From assembly GCF_001571365.1 (NCBI RefSeq), contig NZ_BCTQ01000005.1:140536-204535 (forward strand): 64,000 bases of DNA, read 5' to 3'. Position 1 is the stretch's first letter. Every line of letters begins with the position of its first letter. The position numbers and the translations under genes were made by a program. Under the pieces are notes generated by a model that saw only the letters and a program-made list of their open reading frames with translations, was not told where the DNA came from and did no database searches. This DNA is from Achromobacter denitrificans NBRC 15125 (GTDB lineage Bacteria; Pseudomonadota; Gammaproteobacteria; Burkholderiales; Burkholderiaceae_B). This document shows, in pieces, positions 56,100 through 64,000 of this stretch.

Positions 56100-56431
56100 G
56101 GAGAATGTGGCCAGATAATCACAGATACAAATTCGGGGCGTTAAAACAGATACAAAATTATCAAAACGATATAATCACGCAACGCTGTGGTTTCTCCATT
56201 TACGAAATAAAGCGCAATAAATCGCATTAAACGCGTATTAAAGTAAACCGTTAATCGTCACCATAGCGAAATTCGTGCAAGTTCAACTAAATTAAGAGAT
56301 GATGCGCGAAGAAACACAAAAAGCCGCCTTGGAAACTTCGTCAAGAATTAACAAATATTGACTCGTCAAATCTGACATTTCCACACAATATGGCGGCCAT
56401 TCATTCTCAACTCGACTCGCGAATAATCACT
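56100..56431. promoter_or_regulatory. AT-rich regulatory region upstream of the secretion operon
   Basis: This stretch is markedly AT-rich against the GC-rich surroundings, with runs such as TACAAAATTATCAAAACGATATAATC and no gene. It lies between divergent leuC and the TolC-like gene. The composition suggests a bent, nucleoid-protein-bound control region for the adhesin operon. No specific operator could be named. Confidence 0.5.
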
Positions 56432-57925
56432 ATGGCTTCGTTTTTGCTCAAAAGCACGACTTCGGTCCTTGCCCTGGCATTCGTTCCTGCGGCATTTGCT
56501 CAGTCTTCCGCTCCCGCCTCGGCGCAGTCCGCAGTCTCGATGAACCAGATCGTCGAACAGACCCTGATGGGCAATCCGGAGATCCAGGCCAAGTACCATG
56601 ATTTCCAGGCGTCGCTGGAAGGCCAGAACGTCGCGCGCGCGGCTTTTTTCCCGCAGATCAACGCGCAGGGCTATGTGGGTCGCGAGTACCGCCGCAACGT
56701 GCCGGGCGTGGGTTCGCAGGACTGGAGCCGTCCCGGCTATAGCGTCGAGTTGCGCCAATTGATTTTCGACGGCTTCCGCACGAGCAATGACGTGAAGCAG
56801 GCCGGCTTCGACAAGCTGGCCAAGTTCTACGACCTGCTGTCCACCAGCGACAACACGGCGCTGGCCGCCGCGCAGGCCTATATCGACCTGCAGCGCTACC
56901 GCGACATGGAACTGCTGGCCCGCCAGAACTATTCCCTGCACGAGGAAACGCTCAAGCAGATCAACGAACGCGCCGACTCGGGCGTGGGCCGCCGCGTCGA
57001 CCTGGAACAGGCCGGCGGGCGCCTGGCGCTGGCCCAGACCAACCTGATGACCGAGACCGCGAACCTGCTGGACGTGCAGCAGCGCTTCCAACGCGTGACG
57101 GGCGCCCTGCCTCCCGAATCGATGCTGCCGCCGCCCGACATCTCGGGCAAGCTGCCGGCCAAGCCCAGCGATTTCAATGAATCCCTGCGCCGCAACCCCA
57201 GCTTCCTGTCCAAGCAGGCCGGCCTGCAGGCCGCGGAAGCCGGCGTGGCGTCGTCCAAGGGCGCGTTCTCGCCGAAGTTCGAGTTCGTGGCCTCCACCGG
57301 CCGCGACCAGAACGACCCGACGCCCCAGAACCGCGACATCCAAAGCTCCAGCGTGCAGCTGGTCATGAGCTACAACCTGTACCGCGGGGGCGCCGACTCG
57401 GCCCGCGTGCGCCAGACCGCCGCGCAGTCGTACGCCGCGCGCGACATCCGCGACTACACTTGCCGCAACGTGCAGCAGGAGCTGGCCATCGCCTGGAACA
57501 ACGTGGTCAGCCTGGGCCAGAAGCTGCCCTTCCTGCGCGACCACGAAGTGGCCACGACCAAGGTGCGCGAAGCCTATCGCCAGCAGTTCCAGATCGGCCA
57601 GCGTTCGCTGCTGGACTTGCTGGACACCGAAAACGAACTGTTCGAATCGCGCCGCGCCCTGACCAACGGCCTGTATGACCTGCAGATCGCGCAGTACCGC
57701 TGGCTGGCGCTGTCGCACCAGCTGCTGCCGGCCCTGGCCCTGCAGCCGGCCCGCAACGAAATGCCCGAGGAAAACGGCAAGCTGGTGGTCTCCGACGACG
57801 TGATCAAGCTGTGCAACTCGACGGTGCCCGACACGGCCCGCCTGACCCCGGTGCACGTGAAATACAACGAAGGCGCGCTGCCGCCCACGCTCATCCCGGT
57901 GAGCGCGCCCCGCGCCAAACCCTGA
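56432..57925 (+). CDS. TolC-family outer-membrane channel of a type I secretion system
   Basis: The 497-residue protein has a signal peptide (STTSVLALAFVPAAFAQ) and two outer-membrane efflux protein repeats. Long helices include LEQAGGRLALAQTNLMTETA and REAYRQQFQIGQRSLLDLLD; RQQFQIGQRSLLDLLDTENE is the typical AggA/LapE sequence. It forms the trimeric outer-membrane duct for the ABC exporter encoded downstream. The ATG at 56432 gives a normal signal peptide; an ATG at 56390 would add 14 residues. Confidence 0.9.
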   Translation: MASFLLKSTTSVLALAFVPAAFAQSSAPASAQSAVSMNQIVEQTLMGNPEIQAKYHDFQASLEGQNVARAAFFPQINAQGYVGREYRRNVPGVGSQDWSRPGYSVELRQLIFDGFRTSNDVKQAGFDKLAKFYDLLSTSDNTALAAAQAYIDLQRYRDMELLARQNYSLHEETLKQINERADSGVGRRVDLEQAGGRLALAQTNLMTETANLLDVQQRFQRVTGALPPESMLPPPDISGKLPAKPSDFNESLRRNPSFLSKQAGLQAAEAGVASSKGAFSPKFEFVASTGRDQNDPTPQNRDIQSSSVQLVMSYNLYRGGADSARVRQTAAQSYAARDIRDYTCRNVQQELAIAWNNVVSLGQKLPFLRDHEVATTKVREAYRQQFQIGQRSLLDLLDTENELFESRRALTNGLYDLQIAQYRWLALSHQLLPALALQPARNEMPEENGKLVVSDDVIKLCNSTVPDTARLTPVHVKYNEGALPPTLIPVSAPRAKP

Positions 57926-57950
57926 GCGTCCCCTGGCGCAAGGAGACTCC

Positions 57951-58163
57951 ATGCCGAAACAGGGCAACGACTTCTCGCAGTTGGACGCGGACTTCGTCCG
58001 CGTTCTGGAAGACCTGATCGACGCGCTGATCGCCAATGGCACCTTGCGTATGACGGACCTGCCGATACAGGCACAACAAAAGCTGACCCAGCGCAAGCAA
58101 CAACGCGCGCGACTCTCGGACCACCTGGACCTGCTGGATGACGAAGATGGACAAGTTATCTGA
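57951..58163 (+). CDS. Small hypothetical protein in the secretion operon (70 aa)
   Basis: The ATG follows CAAGGAGACTCC. The 70-residue protein has an acidic helical N-terminal half (QLDADFVRVLEDLIDALIAN), a basic stretch (KLTQRKQQRARLSD) and an acidic end (HLDLLDDEDGQVI). It overlaps the start of the ABC exporter gene by 17 bp, so translation is coupled. There is no signal peptide. The function is unknown; it may be a secretion accessory factor. Confidence 0.72.
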   Translation: MPKQGNDFSQLDADFVRVLEDLIDALIANGTLRMTDLPIQAQQKLTQRKQQRARLSDHLDLLDDEDGQVI

Positions 58164-60312
58164 ATTGGCCGCCCGGGAGTGGCGCGCGGACGCCCGCGCC
58201 GCGCACGAAGACCCCCTCCTGGACTGTCTGGTCGAAATCACGCGGCTGCACGGCGTGACGGCCACGGCCCAGGCGCTCTCTTCCGGCCTGCCGCTGGAAG
58301 AACACCGGCTCACCCCCGCCCTGCTGCCGCGCGCGGCCGCCCGCGCCCAATTGTCGGCCCGGGTGGTCAAGCGCGAGCTGGACAGCATCTCGCAGGACCT
58401 GCTGCCCGCGATCCTGCTGCTCCATGGCGAACGCGCCTGCCTGCTGCTGAAGAAAGACGGCGGCAAGTACGTCGTCAGCCATCCCGAGCTGGGCGGCAGT
58501 TCGATGGAAATGGAGCCCGAGGAACTGGCGGCGCAGTACACCGGCGTGGTGTGCTTCGTCCGCCCGCAGTTCCGCTTCGACGCGCGCGCGCCCGAAGTCG
58601 CCAAGGTGCGCGAGCGCCACTGGTTCTGGGCCGCCATCATGGAAAACCGGCGCCTGTACCGCGACGCGCTGGTCGCCGCGCTGCTGATCAATATCTTCGC
58701 AATGGCGATGCCGCTGTTCACGATGAACGTCTATGACCGAGTCGTGCCCAACAACGCCATCGAAACCCTGTGGGTGCTCGCCATCGGCATCACGATGGTC
58801 GTGATCTTCAACATGATCCTGAGCACCGCCCGCTCGCACGTGGTGGACAGCGCCAGCAAGCGGGTGGACGTGCGCCTCTCCGCGCAGATCATGGAACGGG
58901 TGCTGGACCTGCGGCTTGAGGGCCGGCCGGTATCGGTCGGGTCGTTCGCCGCCAACCTGCGCTCTTTCGAATCCATCCGCGACTTCATCGCCTCAGCCAC
59001 GATCACCACGCTGGTCGATCTGCCCTTCATCCTGCTGTTCCTGCTGGCCCTGGCCTGGATCTCCCCCTGGATGATCCTGCCGCCGCTGGTCGCCATCGTG
59101 CTGATCCTGCTGGTGTCGCTGGCGGCTCAGGCCCGTATGGAATCGCTGACGATGGCGACGTTCCAGGCCTCGTCGCAGCGCAACGCGACCCTGGTCGAGG
59201 CGCTGACCGGCTTGGAGGCCGTCAAGACCCTCAATGCCCAGGGCTCCATCCAGCGCAACTGGGAACGCGCCACCGAATTCATCGCCCAGACCGGCGGCAA
59301 GCTCAAGCTGATCTCGTCGTCCACGGTCGGCTTCGTCCAGGCCGTCCAGCAGATGGTCTCGATCTCGGTGGTGATCATCGGCGTGTACCAGGCGCAGGAG
59401 TCCGCCATCTCCATGGGCGGCATCATTGCCGCCTCCATGATCGCGGGACGCTGCCTCGCGCCCCTGGGGCAAGTGGCGGGCCTGCTGATGCAGTACCAGA
59501 ACGCCCGCACCTCGCTGGGATCGATCGACAACTACATGAAGCTGCCGGTCGAGCGCCCCGCCGAGGCGGAATTCCTGCATCGCCCGGTATTCCATGGCGG
59601 GATCGAATTCCGCGACGTCACGTTCACCTATCCCGGCGCCGCGCAACCGGCGCTGAAGAAGGTGTCGTTCAAGCTCAAGCCCGGCGAAAAGGTCGGCGTC
59701 ATCGGCCGCATCGGCTCCGGCAAGACCACGCTGGAAAAGCTGGCGCTGGCGCTGTACCAGCCCACGGAAGGCGCGGTCCTGCTGGACGGCATCGACGTGC
59801 GCCAGATCGACCCGGCCGACGTGCGCCGCGCCATCGGCCACGTGCCCCAGGATCCCTTGCTCTTCTACGGCAGCCTGAAGCACAACCTGGCCATGGGCGC
59901 GCCCTACGCCGACGACGCCAGCATCCTGGCGGCCGCCAACCTGGCCGGCGTCTCCGATTTCGCCAACCTCCACCCCAACGGGTTCGACATGGTGATCGGC
60001 GAACGCGGCGAATCGCTGTCCGGCGGACAGCGCCAGTCGGTGGCGGTGGCGCGGGCCCTGATCAACGATCCCCCCATCCTGCTGCTGGACGAGCCCAGCA
60101 GCAACATGGACCACCAGAGCGAAACCCAGCTGCGCAAGCGCCTGGGCGAAGCCAGCCAGACCAAGACCATCCTGCTGGTCACGCACCGCACCGCGCTGCT
60201 GGACCTGGTCGACCGGCTGATCGTGATCGACAACGGCCACATCGTGGCCGACGGTCCCAAGGAACAAGTCGTCGAAGCCCTGCGCCAGGGTCGTGTCGGA
60301 CGCGGAGGCTGA
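58147..60312 (+). CDS. Type I secretion ABC exporter (LapB/BrtB-type)
   Basis: The exporter has about 721 residues. The N-terminal 130 form a C39-like domain without the catalytic Cys (LDCLVEITRLHGVTATAQAL, ACLLLKKDGGKYVVSHPELG), used for substrate docking rather than cleavage. Six membrane helices follow (LVAALLINIFAMAMPLFTMN, ILLFLLALAWISPWMILPPL). The ATPase has Walker A GRIGSGKTT near 530, signature SGGQRQSV and Walker B ILLLDEPSSNMD. It exports the large adhesin at 62501. A start three codons upstream (58138) is possible. Confidence 0.92.
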   Translation: MDKLSELAAREWRADARAAHEDPLLDCLVEITRLHGVTATAQALSSGLPLEEHRLTPALLPRAAARAQLSARVVKRELDSISQDLLPAILLLHGERACLLLKKDGGKYVVSHPELGGSSMEMEPEELAAQYTGVVCFVRPQFRFDARAPEVAKVRERHWFWAAIMENRRLYRDALVAALLINIFAMAMPLFTMNVYDRVVPNNAIETLWVLAIGITMVVIFNMILSTARSHVVDSASKRVDVRLSAQIMERVLDLRLEGRPVSVGSFAANLRSFESIRDFIASATITTLVDLPFILLFLLALAWISPWMILPPLVAIVLILLVSLAAQARMESLTMATFQASSQRNATLVEALTGLEAVKTLNAQGSIQRNWERATEFIAQTGGKLKLISSSTVGFVQAVQQMVSISVVIIGVYQAQESAISMGGIIAASMIAGRCLAPLGQVAGLLMQYQNARTSLGSIDNYMKLPVERPAEAEFLHRPVFHGGIEFRDVTFTYPGAAQPALKKVSFKLKPGEKVGVIGRIGSGKTTLEKLALALYQPTEGAVLLDGIDVRQIDPADVRRAIGHVPQDPLLFYGSLKHNLAMGAPYADDASILAAANLAGVSDFANLHPNGFDMVIGERGESLSGGQRQSVAVARALINDPPILLLDEPSSNMDHQSETQLRKRLGEASQTKTILLVTHRTALLDLVDRLIVIDNGHIVADGPKEQVVEALRQGRVGRGG

Positions 60313-60319
60313 AGTAATC

Positions 60320-61741
60320 ATGCTGAACAACCCCGCCGAACCCAGGCATGGCCTGTTTGGAACCCTGTGGCGCAAGCTGCGCGGCATCTTTGTGTTCTTT
60401 TTCGACCGCCTGCTCGATGGCACCGCCAAGGGCAAGCCCGAGCATCGCTCTGACTATGTCGGCAACGCGGAATGGGTCATCCATGAATCCCAGGCCCGCG
60501 GATCCCGCATCCTGCTGTGGGTCAGCCTGCTGGCGACCGGCGGCCTGCTCTTCTGGGCGGGCACCGGCAGCATCGACGAGGTCGTTCGCGGAGAAGGCAA
60601 GGTCGTGCCCTCGCGCCAGGTCCAGATCATCCAGAGCCTGGACGGCGGCATCGTCGAGGAAATCCTGGTCCGGCCCGGACAGGAAGTCGAGGCCGGCGAA
60701 GTCCTGCTGAAGATCGACTCCACCCGCTTCGCCTCGTCGCTGGGCGAGAACAACGCGGAGTACCTGTCGCTGCTCGCCAAGGCTGCCCGCCTGAAGGCGC
60801 TGGCCACCGGCGAGCCTTTCGTGGCGCCCGAGGAGGCGCTCAAGCAGGCGCCCGGCCTGGTGGAAATGGAACGCAACGCCTGGCAGGCGCGCACCTCGGA
60901 ATTGAACGCCACCGTCAATGTCGCCCGCGAGCAGCTCAAGCAGCGCCAGGAAGACCTGCGTGAAACGCTCGCCAAGCGCGACCAGGCCGCCACCAGCTGC
61001 GGGCTGACTTCCCGCGAACTGCAAGTGACCCGTCCGTTGCTCAAGAGCGGCGCCGTCTCCGAAGTCGACCTGCTGCGCCTGCAGCGCGACGTGGCCCGCT
61101 ACTGCGGCGAACAGAAAGGCGCGGAAGCGCAGATCGACCGTTTCCAGGCCTCCATCAAGGAAGCCGAAAGCAAGATCCAGGAAACCGAGCTCAATATCCG
61201 CAACCAGGCCCGCAACGAGCTGTCCGAAACCAACACCAAGCTGTCCACGCTCAGCCAGGGCAAGCTGGCGCTGGCCGACCGCGTCAAGCTGGCCGAGGTC
61301 CGCGCGCCGGTGCGCGGCACCGTCAAGACGCTGTTCAACAACACCGTCGGCGGCGTGGTCCAGCCGGGCAAGGACATCATCGAGATCGTCCCCAAGGACG
61401 ACACCCTGCTGCTCGAAGTGCGCATCCAGCCGCGAGACATCGGCTTCCTGCACGCGGACCAGAAGGCGGAAGTGAAATTCACCGCCTACGACTTCGCCAT
61501 CTACGGCGGCCTGGAAGGCAAGGTGGAACAGATCGGCGCGGACACCGTGACCGACGAGAAAGGCAATTCCTACTACGTGGTGCGCGTCCGCACCGACCGC
61601 AGCACGGTAGGCGACAAACTGTTGCCCATCATCCCCGGGATGGTGGCGGAGGTCCACATCCTGACAGGCAAGCGCACGGTGCTCCAGTACCTGCTCAAGC
61701 CCATATTGCGCGCCAAGGCGAATGCCTTTACCGAACGTTAA
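60320..61741 (+). CDS. HlyD-family membrane fusion protein (LapC-type)
   Basis: The 473-residue protein has one N-terminal membrane helix (ILLWVSLLATGGLLFWAGTG, near 66), a lipoyl half-domain (GGIVEEILVRPGQEVEAGEV), a long periplasmic coiled coil (190-320) and a C-terminal barrel domain (LLEVRIQPRDIGFLHADQKA). It joins the ABC exporter to the TolC-like channel. GGAGG 11 bases before the ATG at 60320 supports the start, seven bases after the exporter stop. Confidence 0.92.
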   Translation: MLNNPAEPRHGLFGTLWRKLRGIFVFFFDRLLDGTAKGKPEHRSDYVGNAEWVIHESQARGSRILLWVSLLATGGLLFWAGTGSIDEVVRGEGKVVPSRQVQIIQSLDGGIVEEILVRPGQEVEAGEVLLKIDSTRFASSLGENNAEYLSLLAKAARLKALATGEPFVAPEEALKQAPGLVEMERNAWQARTSELNATVNVAREQLKQRQEDLRETLAKRDQAATSCGLTSRELQVTRPLLKSGAVSEVDLLRLQRDVARYCGEQKGAEAQIDRFQASIKEAESKIQETELNIRNQARNELSETNTKLSTLSQGKLALADRVKLAEVRAPVRGTVKTLFNNTVGGVVQPGKDIIEIVPKDDTLLLEVRIQPRDIGFLHADQKAEVKFTAYDFAIYGGLEGKVEQIGADTVTDEKGNSYYVVRVRTDRSTVGDKLLPIIPGMVAEVHILTGKRTVLQYLLKPILRAKANAFTER

Positions 61742-61759
61742 GGAGGGCTGCAAGGCTTT

Positions 61760-62416
61760 ATGAAACCCGTTCCTGTCCTGTTGATTACGCACGACGACCT
61801 GTTGTGGCAGCATTGGCGCGCGCTGGACCCGGCGCGTTGGCTCGCAGCCCGGGGCCGCGGCCTGGCCGACCTGCAACGCTGGCGCGAACAGGGTCGCACG
61901 CTGGCCGTGCTGGACACCGGCCTGCCCCGGCTGCCTTCCTGGCAGGATCCCGTCTGGACCCCCACCCTGGCGGATATGCGCGTGGTCGTCGCCAGCCCCA
62001 GCCCGAACGACGAAGAAGGCACCCGGGTGCTGGGCGCGGGCGCCCACGGCTACTGCCACGGGTACGCGCCCGCGGCCGGCTTGTCGCAGGCGCTGGAAGT
62101 CGTGGCGTCGGGCGGCATCTGGATGGGCAGGTCGCTCGTCTCGCGGCTGCTCAAATTGGTGGCCGAACGTTCCCAGGGCACGGAATCCTGGGACGGCGGC
62201 CTGCTGACCGAGCGGGAAATCACCGTGGCGCGCTATGCCGCCAACGGCCAGGCCAACGCGCCGATCGCGGAAGCGCTGGGCATTACCGAACGCACGGTCA
62301 AGGCCCACCTGTCGGCCGTTTTCGAAAAGCTGGGCGTCACGGACCGCCTGCAGCTCGCCCTGCTGGTCCATGGCATTTCCGCGCCCGCCGACGCCAGGAT
62401 GAAAATTCCCTCCTGA
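61760..62416 (+). CDS. LuxR-type regulator with degenerate receiver domain
   Basis: The 218-residue protein has a receiver-like N-terminus (VPVLLITHDDLL, Asp52 in LAVLDTGLP). The conserved Lys of receivers is replaced (GAHGYCHGYAP), so phosphorylation may not work in the usual way. The C-terminal LuxR helix-turn-helix is intact (LLTEREITVARYAANGQANA, ITERTVKAHLSAVFEKLGV). It lies between the secretion genes and the adhesin gene and probably regulates adhesin expression. Confidence 0.83.
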   Translation: MKPVPVLLITHDDLLWQHWRALDPARWLAARGRGLADLQRWREQGRTLAVLDTGLPRLPSWQDPVWTPTLADMRVVVASPSPNDEEGTRVLGAGAHGYCHGYAPAAGLSQALEVVASGGIWMGRSLVSRLLKLVAERSQGTESWDGGLLTEREITVARYAANGQANAPIAEALGITERTVKAHLSAVFEKLGVTDRLQLALLVHGISAPADARMKIPS

Positions 62417-62500
62417 TACTGTCCTTGAGGACAATATCCCGCGCCGGCGGCGCCATTTAGTATCTGGCCATCTTGGATAACTCCCTGAAACGGAACCAAC

Positions 62501-64000
62501 ATGGCCAACACCTCCCCCGCAGTCGTCAACGAAATTTCCGGTCGCGCGTGGATACGCAATAGCGACGGTTCCCTGACCGAACTGCATCAAGGCAGCAAAG
62601 TCCCCGCAGGCGCCGACGTCGTTACTGCCTCGGGCGCCACGGTTTCGCTTCAGGTGGGCGACGGCATGCCGCTGGTCATTGGCGAAGGCCGCGAAGTTGC
62701 GATGAACGCCGACGTGGGCGGCCCCCTGGCCGACCCGTCCGAAGCCGCGGTGGCTCCGCCCAGCGGCACCGACTCCGACCGCCTGCTGGCCGCCCTGCGC
62801 GACGGCCGCGACCCGTTCGATGACCTGGATCCCACCGTGGCCGGCGGCGGCGACGCGGGCGGCAGCAGCTTCGTGCGCCTGGCCCGCATCCTCGAAACCA
62901 CCAGCCCGCTGGACCTGGCCTATCCCAACCCCGCCCGCGGCGAGGACATCCTGCCCCGCATGTCGGCCACCGGCGCCGGCGAAGACGACGGGGACGGCAC
63001 GCCCGCCCCGACCGTTACCGTCAACAACCCGCCCAGCGCGCTCGACGACGCGGGACGCGGCGACCAGAATAGCCTGGTGCGCGGCAACCTGCTCCTCAAT
63101 GACTCGGATCCCGACGGCGACCCGCTCACGATCACCTCGATCAGCGGCCGCGCCATGACCCCGGGCGGCATCACGGTCACCGGCAGCAACGGCGGCTCCT
63201 TCACCGTCCAGCCGGACGGCAGCTACGTTTTCAACCCGGGCGGCAACTACGACCACCTGGCGCAAGGCGAGACCACCACCACCACCATCTCGTACACCAT
63301 CACCGACCCGAGCGGCGCCACGTCCACGGCGACCGTGGTCGTGACGATCACCGGCACCAATGACGGCCCGACCGCCGTCGCGCTGGACAACCGGGACAAC
63401 ATGGACGGCGACGTCGTCAGCTACGACCTGTCCGGCTTCTTCAGCGACGTGGACAAGAGCGACGTCCTCACCTACTCCGTCGACCACGTGCCCGGCGGCC
63501 TGACGTTCGACACCGCCACCGGCACCTTCTCCGGCCAACTGGCCAATTGGGCGTCCGACCACACCAACACGGGCGTGAAGGGCGAGTACCTCATCACGGT
63601 AACGGCCACCGACCCGTACGGCGCCTCGGTTTCCAAGACGTTCGTGTGGACGATCGGCAACCCCGAGCCGATCGCGCTCGACGACTCCGGCGCAACCACC
63701 GAAGACAACGTGCTCGTGGTTGACCATGTTTCCCAAGGCGTGCTCGGCAACGACACCGATCCCGATGGCGACACGATCGTTGTCTCGGCGGTCGAGGGCA
63801 ACGCGGCGGGCGTGGGCAATGAAGTCAGCGGTTCCAACGGCGGAAAGTTCACCCTGAACGCCGATGGCACCTACACCTTCAATCCGGGCTCCGACTTCCA
63901 GTACCTGGCCGCCGGCGCTACGATCACGACCTCCATCACCTACACCGTCTCCGACGCCCAGGGCGCAACGGACACGGCCACGCTGACGGTGACGATCACC
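62501..64000 (+). CDS. Giant LapA/BrtA-type RTX adhesin (5' part; runs off the window)
   Basis: The first 500 residues are present. Residues 1-110 form the periplasmic retention module (ISGRAWIRNSDGSLTELHQG, SKVPAGADVVTASGATVSLQ). Residues 112-116 read TVAGG, at the place of the LapG cleavage motif TAAG. GSSFVRLARILETTSPLDL then leads into repeats: a VCBS-type domain (NDSDPDGDPLTITSISG to TVVVTITGTNDGP), a cadherin-like domain and a second VCBS-type domain (NDTDPDGDTIVVSAVEG). It is exported by the upstream type I system and held at the surface until cleaved. The C-terminal secretion signal is outside the window. Confidence 0.9.
   Translation, partial: MANTSPAVVNEISGRAWIRNSDGSLTELHQGSKVPAGADVVTASGATVSLQVGDGMPLVIGEGREVAMNADVGGPLADPSEAAVAPPSGTDSDRLLAALRDGRDPFDDLDPTVAGGGDAGGSSFVRLARILETTSPLDLAYPNPARGEDILPRMSATGAGEDDGDGTPAPTVTVNNPPSALDDAGRGDQNSLVRGNLLLNDSDPDGDPLTITSISGRAMTPGGITVTGSNGGSFTVQPDGSYVFNPGGNYDHLAQGETTTTTISYTITDPSGATSTATVVVTITGTNDGPTAVALDNRDNMDGDVVSYDLSGFFSDVDKSDVLTYSVDHVPGGLTFDTATGTFSGQLANWASDHTNTGVKGEYLITVTATDPYGASVSKTFVWTIGNPEPIALDDSGATTEDNVLVVDHVSQGVLGNDTDPDGDTIVVSAVEGNAAGVGNEVSGSNGGKFTLNADGTYTFNPGSDFQYLAAGATITTSITYTVSDAQGATDTATLTVTIT

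Noticed and set aside
60179..63736. A 1185-codon minus-strand open frame across the secretion and adhesin genes
   Set aside because: It is antisense to four well-supported genes and has the low-complexity composition typical of shadow frames.

Overview
The window is a piece of a high-GC chromosome from a betaproteobacterium of the family Alcaligenaceae, most likely the Bordetella/Achromobacter group. The evidence is gene content and order: thrS-infC, rpmI-rplT-pheS-pheT-ihfA-merR, comM-ubiK beside glnK-amtB, ptsI-ptsH-EIIA-gshB, leuCDB-asd-fimV-truA-trpF, and a Brt/Lap-type adhesin secretion operon like that of Bordetella. No phage, transposase or CRISPR array was seen. Genus-level placement is an inference.

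Layout. 1-2.8 kb: a 7TMR-DISM membrane sensor (cut by the window edge) diverging from an OmpR-type response regulator, then a GNAT acetyltransferase and small proteins. 2.8-7.1 kb: a candidate small RNA, an RMF-like small protein, and a segment (aminopropyltransferase-like protein, SDR, rhomboid protease) lying between an intact tRNA-Pro and a degenerate copy of that tRNA's 3' half. 7.4-12.3 kb: merR-ihfA-pheT-pheS-rplT-rpmI on the minus strand. 12.6-14.7 kb: comM and ubiK. 14.8-17.8 kb: an alpha/beta hydrolase with a divergent CGNR regulator, and an ArsR regulator with a zinc-free-type alcohol dehydrogenase/quinone reductase, each with visible operator-like repeats. 18.3-20.1 kb: glnK-amtB behind a clear sigma-54 promoter and NtrC-like sites. 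20.2-23.8 kb: a phosphotransferase relay without a sugar permease (EI, HPr, EIIA) plus gshB. 24.0-26.9 kb: infC (ATC start) and thrS, the latter preceded by what looks like a complete threonine attenuator. 26.9-30.6 kb: rmlD, an RcsB-like regulator, hemN and a small protein.

30.6-39.0 kb is a coherent catabolic operon: a FadR/GntR regulator with two identical operator-like sites 100 bp apart, a peptide-type ABC importer (binding protein, two permeases, one fused double ATPase), a small cupin and an IlvD/Edd sugar-acid dehydratase. 39.0-42.7 kb: small membrane and lipoprotein genes, a second RMF-like protein and a ferric-reductase-like flavocytochrome. 43.0-46.2 kb: a lower-GC patch of small uncharacterised genes (including a tandem paralogous pair and a frameshifted gene remnant), a cold-shock protein and tRNA-Val. 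46.4-55.9 kb: trpF, an orphan TRAP binding protein, truA, a FimV homologue with about 70 collagen-like Gly-X-Y triplets, asd and leuBDC. 56.4-64.0 kb: a type I secretion operon (TolC-like, small protein, ABC exporter, membrane fusion protein, LuxR-type regulator) and the first 500 codons of a giant LapA/BrtA-type adhesin that runs off the window.

The most notable things are the thrS leader peptide (three consecutive Thr codons, a pairing region and a terminator in front of thrS), the collagen-like insert in FimV, the adhesin with a variant LapG cleavage motif, the two tRNA-associated scars and the small-gene patch next to tRNA-Val. All calls come from reading the sequence; no database search was run.
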